DNA of 64,000 nucleotides. Source: DATGMS01 sp035303945 (lineage in GTDB: Bacteria > Bacteroidota > Bacteroidia > Cytophagales > Cyclobacteriaceae). The stretch's first letter is position 1, and each line of letters begins with the position of its first letter. The notes under the pieces were generated by a model. It was not told the DNA's origin, searched no databases, and worked only from the letters and a program-made list of their open reading frames with translations. The stretch covers positions 1 to 64,000 of the forward strand of contig DATGQZ010000057.1 of NCBI GenBank assembly GCA_035303945.1. Reading direction: 5' to 3'. The position numbers and the translations under genes were made by a program. Shown here one piece after another: positions 59,953 through 64,000 of the stretch.

Positions 59953-61470
59953 TTAAACTTCCTCAGCTACCGCAATGCTATAAGTCCTTTGTATTTTCTG
60001 CTGGTTAAAGCTATTGCTTATTTCCATCAAGGCATTTCCATTTTCAAACTTAATGCGTAAAATCTCCGTGTGTGGGCTTTCAACATATCTAAGGTGCAGT
60101 TCCAATGTGCGACCATCTGTCCAGGTAAAACTTCCAGCAACTTTATATGGCTCAAGGCCCGCCAAATATCCCTTGGCCGCAGCAACCAAATACGGACCCT
60201 TCTTATCCGTCTCACCCAACAGCCACGCTCCTGATCCAAAGCTTAAGCTGTATGATGCTGCGCCCTCAACAAGATGCAGCACCAACCGATCGTCAGCAAA
60301 CTCCAGACTTAAAGATTGACCTGCTGTTTCAAACAGTTGGCCGGTAATTTTGCCCTCCATATCCATCTCACGGTTTTCACCTAAAGGTTTAATATTCACC
60401 TGTTTAACTTTATTCTTTAAAATGTTGTTCGGGCCATGTTGTATGTTATCGAAAGCCGGCAATAAATAATCCCATACCAGGTTTAATGCTCCTTGCATAT
60501 CCGAAGTCTCAGAAGTAATCGCAATAACAGCATCCTGTTCAGGCAGGATCAAAATATATTGCCCAAAAGCCCCGTCTGCCCGATAAGAATTGTGCCTACT
60601 CCGCCACATTTGATAAGCATAACCTTGCAGCCAATCACTTTGAGCCACCTTGTCTTGAGGCGCATCAGGATCCTGCAGAATTTTCAATGAGCTGGCCTCT
60701 TCGATCCAAGCAGCTGGAATGATCTGTTGAAACTGCCATTTGCCATTTTGGAGAAACAACTGGCCAAATTTGGCCATGTCTTCCGTTTTTAACCGTAAGC
60801 CATATCCCCCTACATTTACCCCATCCGGATCAACTTCCCAATCTGCCTGCACAATACCTAGTGGATCAAAGAGCCGCGGCTTCAGGTAATCCAACAACTT
60901 TTCTCTGGTGACTTGATGCAAGATGGCAGACAACATGTACGTAGCTGCAGTGTTGTATAAAAACTTGGTCCCAGGCTCATAGGGAATCGGTATTTCCAGA
61001 AAAGTTTTCACCCAGTCCTCGCTGGATACTACCTTTCCTGTCGGATCGTTTTCGTGTCCCACGCTCATGGTGAGCAGATCCTTTACCCGCAATGCTTCAA
61101 GGTGCACACTGGCATCTTTAGGCTTATGATTGGGGAAAAAAGAAAGTACCTTGTCGTTGACGGATAATTTTCCTTCAGATACCGCAAAGCCTATGGCTGT
61201 GGCCGTAAAACTCTTGCTGACAGAATACATGGTATGCTTCAGCTCTGAGGCATAAGGTGCCCACCAAGCTTCGGTGATCACTTTCCCATGCCTTAAAATC
61301 ATCAAACTATGAAATTCATGTGGACTATTTTCGGCTGCATCAATAAATGCCGCTATGGCTGCTGGGTTTACGCCCTCCTGTGCGGGCGTACTTCTAGGAA
61401 GGAGATTTTGTCCGAATAAGTGAACGATGGACAAGAAAAACAATAAGAGGACAATTCCTAATCTTTTCAT
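59953..61470 (-). CDS. Serine hydrolase, class C beta-lactamase family
   Basis: A 505-residue secreted hydrolase from the ATG at 61470, with a signal peptide at about 1-21. The active-site serine motif is S83-x-x-K86 ('YSVSKSF') and the Tyr motif is in 'FLYNTAATYML'. The third box is not sharp, and 'GAFGQYILILPEQDAV' lies where it is expected. A C-terminal domain of about 150 residues follows the catalytic part. Such enzymes are esterases or DD-peptidases more often than true beta-lactamases. Confidence 0.9.
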   Translation of the reverse strand: MKRLGIVLLLFFLSIVHLFGQNLLPRSTPAQEGVNPAAIAAFIDAAENSPHEFHSLMILRHGKVITEAWWAPYASELKHTMYSVSKSFTATAIGFAVSEGKLSVNDKVLSFFPNHKPKDASVHLEALRVKDLLTMSVGHENDPTGKVVSSEDWVKTFLEIPIPYEPGTKFLYNTAATYMLSAILHQVTREKLLDYLKPRLFDPLGIVQADWEVDPDGVNVGGYGLRLKTEDMAKFGQLFLQNGKWQFQQIIPAAWIEEASSLKILQDPDAPQDKVAQSDWLQGYAYQMWRSRHNSYRADGAFGQYILILPEQDAVIAITSETSDMQGALNLVWDYLLPAFDNIQHGPNNILKNKVKQVNIKPLGENREMDMEGKITGQLFETAGQSLSLEFADDRLVLHLVEGAASYSLSFGSGAWLLGETDKKGPYLVAAAKGYLAGLEPYKVAGSFTWTDGRTLELHLRYVESPHTEILRIKFENGNALMEISNSFNQQKIQRTYSIAVAEEV

Positions 61471-61518
61471 AGCTGGCGGTTCGTTGTTCAGAAATATAAA
61501 AATAAATCGAGCGGCAAC

Positions 61519-61550
61519 AAAAAAGCCCTCTAGCAAAAACTAGAGGGCTT
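61519..61550 (-). terminator. Terminator of the sdh operon
   Basis: AAGCCCTCTAG (61523-61533) pairs perfectly with CTAGAGGGCTT (61540-61550) around CAAAAA. On the minus strand the stem is followed by a T-run (A-run at 61519-61524). It lies 20 nt after the sdhB stop. Confidence 0.88.
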
Positions 61551-61569
61551 AAGGAAATTGTCCACCGAA

Positions 61570-62319
61570 TTATTTCAAATCGCTTGTAAGGACGGCTGAG
61601 AAATACTCCCGGTTCATACGGGCGATGTTGCTTTGCTTAATGCCTTTTGGACATTCTGCGGAGCAAGCTTCGGTATTGGTGCAGTTACCAAACCCTTCGG
61701 CATCCATCTGAGCTACCATTTTCTCTACCCGCTCTTTGCGTTCAACCTGCCCTTGTGGCAACAGTGCCAATTGGGAAACTTTAGCTGAAACAAATAGCAT
61801 GGCAGATGCATTTTTGCAGGCGGCCACGCAGGCTCCACAGGCAATACAGGTGGCGGCATCGAAAGCCTCATCAGCGATAGCTTTGGGAATAGGAATGACG
61901 TTGGCATCAGGAACACCGCCGGTGTTGACATTGACATAACCGCCAGCCTGAATAATACGGTCAAAAGCTCCCCTATCTACAATCAGGTCTTTAATCACAG
62001 GAAAAGCTTTGGCTCTCCAGGGCTCTATGGTGATTTGGTCGCCATCCTTGAAGGATCGCATATGAAGCTGGCAGGTAGTAGTTTGCTGGGGACCGTGAGG
62101 CTTGCCATTGATGTGCAGCGAACAAGTACCGCATATTCCTTCCCTACAATCGTGATCAAAATGTACAGGATCCTCCCCTTTTAGCGCCAATTCCTCATTA
62201 AGCACATCCAACATTTCCAAAAAAGACATGTCTTCTGAGATATCGCCAATTTTGTATTCTTTAAAACCACCTTTGTCGTTGCGGTCTTTTTGCCTCCAGA
62301 TTTTTAATGTTAAGTTCAT
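61570..62319 (-). CDS. sdhB: Succinate dehydrogenase/fumarate reductase iron-sulfur subunit
   Basis: A 249-residue electron-transfer subunit. The [2Fe-2S] ligands are C58, C63, C66 and C83, and the first [4Fe-4S] set is C158, C161, C164 and C168 ('CIACGACVAACK'). A further cluster set is 'CTNTEACSAECPKGI'. It passes electrons between the flavoprotein and the membrane quinone site in complex II. It is 32 nt downstream of sdhA and ends the operon. The type matches the Bacteroidota b-type enzyme. Confidence 0.96.
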   Translation of the reverse strand: MNLTLKIWRQKDRNDKGGFKEYKIGDISEDMSFLEMLDVLNEELALKGEDPVHFDHDCREGICGTCSLHINGKPHGPQQTTTCQLHMRSFKDGDQITIEPWRAKAFPVIKDLIVDRGAFDRIIQAGGYVNVNTGGVPDANVIPIPKAIADEAFDAATCIACGACVAACKNASAMLFVSAKVSQLALLPQGQVERKERVEKMVAQMDAEGFGNCTNTEACSAECPKGIKQSNIARMNREYFSAVLTSDLK

Positions 62320-62351
62320 AATAGTTATGAATTTTAATTGCTTAAATAAAA

Positions 62352-64000
62352 CTACTTATAGCTTCTTTGTGTCAGCTTCACATTCTCAAAAACCAATGGT
62401 TCTTTGTAAAGCTCCTGATCCACATCATCGGCTATAAATTTCCAGGCAGCCACATACGCAAAGTTTTCATCATCACGAAGTGCTTCACCTTCCTCAGTCT
62501 GGTATTCCTCCCGGAAATGCCCCCCGCAGGATTCATTTCTGTGAAGCGCATCTTTTACCATCAATTCAGCAAGTTCAATAAAGTCCGCTACTCTATGCGC
62601 TTTCTCCAAAGATTGGTTAAGTTCATCATTGGTACCTAGCACTTTTACATCCGACCAAAATGCTTTCTTAATTTCCTTTATCATGCCTATGGCTTCATTT
62701 AGTCCTTCAGCGGTACGCGCCATCCCACAATGCTCCCACATGATTTTACCTAACTGCTTATGGAAATGGTCAATAGTATATTTACCATTGATACTTAACA
62801 ACTTATTGATCTTGTCTTTAACCTCTTGTTCGGCTTTTTGGAATTCAGGATGATCTACAGGAATCTTTGCATGGGACACCCCTGCCAAATAATCTCCAAG
62901 GGTATAAGGTATGACAAAATAACCGTCGGCAAGCCCTTGCATCAGCGCTGAGGCACCAAGCCGGTTCGCACCATGGTCGGAGAAGTTAGCTTCTCCGAGT
63001 GCGTAAAGACCGGGAACAGTTGTCATAAGGTTATAATCCACCCAAAGACCACCCATCGTATAATGTACGGCGGGATAAATTTTCATGGGTGTTTTGTAAG
63101 GATTCTCTCCGGTAATTTGTTGATACATATCAAACAAGTTGCCGTACTTGCTTCTCACTACATCTTCCCCGTCTCGGATGATGGCATCCCTAAAGTCCAA
63201 GAATACGGCTTCTCCGGTTTCATTCACGCCTCTGCCTTCATCACATACGTATTTAGCATTTCTGGAAGCTACATCCCGAGGAACCAAATTACCAAATGAA
63301 GGGTAACGTCTTTCCAGATAGTAGTCTCTATCCTCCTCTTTAATATCCGCAGGAGAAATTTGCTTTTTCCTTAGCTTTTCCGCCAATTCAACCGTTTTAG
63401 GCACCCATACCCGTCCGTCATTTCTAAGCGACTCCGACATCAAGGTAAGTTTAGACTGGTGATCCCCTGATACAGGAATACAGGTAGGGTGTATTTGTGT
63501 GTAGCAGGGGTTTGCGAAATAAGCTCCCTTCTTGTGTGCCCTCCAAGCCGCGGTGACATTGGACCCCATGGCATTGGTGGAGAGGAAAAAGACGTTGCCG
63601 TAACCACCTGTGCAGAGCAATACTGCATGACCGCTATGAGATTCAATCTTCCCAGTGATCAGGTTTCTGGTGACGATGCCGCGGGCGTGACCATCGATAA
63701 TTACCACGTCCATCATCTCTGTACGGGGGTACAGCTTTACCTTACCATTGGCTACTTGACGGCTCAGGGCTGAATAGGCGCCTAACAACAGCTGCTGTCC
63801 GGTTTGGCCCCTTGCATAAAAAGTCCGGGAAACCTGAGCCCCACCAAAAGAACGGTTAGCTAATAAGCCTCCGTACTCACGGGCAAAAGGAACGCCTTGA
63901 GCCACGCATTGATCTATAATATTGACCGATACTTCTGCAAGGCGATATACGTTGCCTTCCCTGGATCGGTAGTCACCGCCTTTTACGGTATCATAAAAAA
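62352..64000 (-). CDS. sdhA: Succinate dehydrogenase/fumarate reductase flavoprotein subunit (partial)
   Basis: The frame runs off the right edge. The apparent start at 63905 is an internal GTG, and coding continues upstream ('YDTVKGGDYRSREGNVYRLA'), so the FAD-binding N-terminus is missing. The visible part (about 549 residues) has the catalytic segment 'SFGGAQVSRTFYARGQTG', 'HYTMGGLWVDYN' and 'GEANFSDHGANRLGASAL'. It oxidises succinate to fumarate with covalently bound FAD. The cytochrome subunit gene should lie just beyond the window. Confidence 0.96.
   Translation of the reverse strand, partial: FYDTVKGGDYRSREGNVYRLAEVSVNIIDQCVAQGVPFAREYGGLLANRSFGGAQVSRTFYARGQTGQQLLLGAYSALSRQVANGKVKLYPRTEMMDVVIIDGHARGIVTRNLITGKIESHSGHAVLLCTGGYGNVFFLSTNAMGSNVTAAWRAHKKGAYFANPCYTQIHPTCIPVSGDHQSKLTLMSESLRNDGRVWVPKTVELAEKLRKKQISPADIKEEDRDYYLERRYPSFGNLVPRDVASRNAKYVCDEGRGVNETGEAVFLDFRDAIIRDGEDVVRSKYGNLFDMYQQITGENPYKTPMKIYPAVHYTMGGLWVDYNLMTTVPGLYALGEANFSDHGANRLGASALMQGLADGYFVIPYTLGDYLAGVSHAKIPVDHPEFQKAEQEVKDKINKLLSINGKYTIDHFHKQLGKIMWEHCGMARTAEGLNEAIGMIKEIKKAFWSDVKVLGTNDELNQSLEKAHRVADFIELAELMVKDALHRNESCGGHFREEYQTEEGEALRDDENFAYVAAWKFIADDVDQELYKEPLVFENVKLTQRSYK

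Noticed and set aside
1..64000. CRISPR arrays, tRNA or rRNA genes, insertion sequences, prophage
   Set aside because: No repeat-spacer pattern, cloverleaf, transposase or phage gene was seen on either strand.

Overview
The window looks like a chromosome segment of a member of the Bacteroidota, most likely order Cytophagales (Cyclobacteriaceae-like). The grounds are a SusC/SusD pair, a transketolase split into two genes, a Bat-type VWA gene, GSCFA, YwqK-repeat and YfhO proteins, a b-type succinate dehydrogenase, little sign of Shine-Dalgarno sites, and Bacteroidota promoter boxes (TAnnTTTG) upstream of several genes. Base composition is moderate. I see no rRNA, tRNA, CRISPR array, insertion sequence, integrase or phage gene. 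The family-level placement is inference.

Left part (1-20.3 kb). A Gfo/Idh/MocA oxidoreductase tail enters from the left, followed by a DUF6807 (PmoA-like) secreted protein. Next are a bcp-tktA-tktB operon and an acylpyruvase/M23 peptidase pair, all on the minus strand. On the plus strand are a PQQ dehydrogenase with an internal cytochrome c domain and a SusC/SusD pair without neighbouring enzymes. Then come a 4-TM protein, a LytS/LytTR two-component system co-oriented with an AI-2E/PerM-family transporter, a tiny hydrophilic protein, a Tat-exported SGNH hydrolase and a PAP2 phosphatase.

Surface-glycan part (20.4-43.4 kb). Seven glycosyltransferase genes (GT2, GT4, GT11 fucosyltransferase) run head to tail on the plus strand. 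They are followed by a methyltransferase-like gene and then by an unrelated metabolic block: SDR, FUSC, aldo/keto reductase, and a WYL regulator with a VOC protein. A second glycan set follows: GT4, DegT aminotransferase, a Wzx-type flippase, a misplaced-looking siderophore-interacting flavoprotein, GT4, a methyltransferase and a large YfhO membrane protein. Together the two sets could build, modify and export a fucose- and amino-sugar-containing polysaccharide. No initiating transferase, Wzy polymerase or sugar-nucleotide pathway is in view.

Housekeeping part (43.5-64 kb), almost all minus strand. The genes form short overlapping operons: GSCFA-yyaL-priA; STAS-RNase Z-yhhQ (queuosine precursor transporter); purC alone; batB-TPR-Q/E-rich protein followed by thiolase and ywqK; and tatA alone behind a near-consensus promoter. 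These are followed by nhaD, a small His-rich exported protein, a class C serine hydrolase, and sdhB-sdhA, with sdhA running off the right edge.

I did not find a clearly new defence or mobile system. The more interesting signals are the promoter-box pattern, a pair of related GGGATGGAAG hairpins, the LytTR/PerM operon, the cytochrome-PQQ lipoprotein, the reduced bat cluster, the SIP flavoprotein within glycan genes, and a foldback plus degraded-looking coding remnant near 32.6-33.0 kb.
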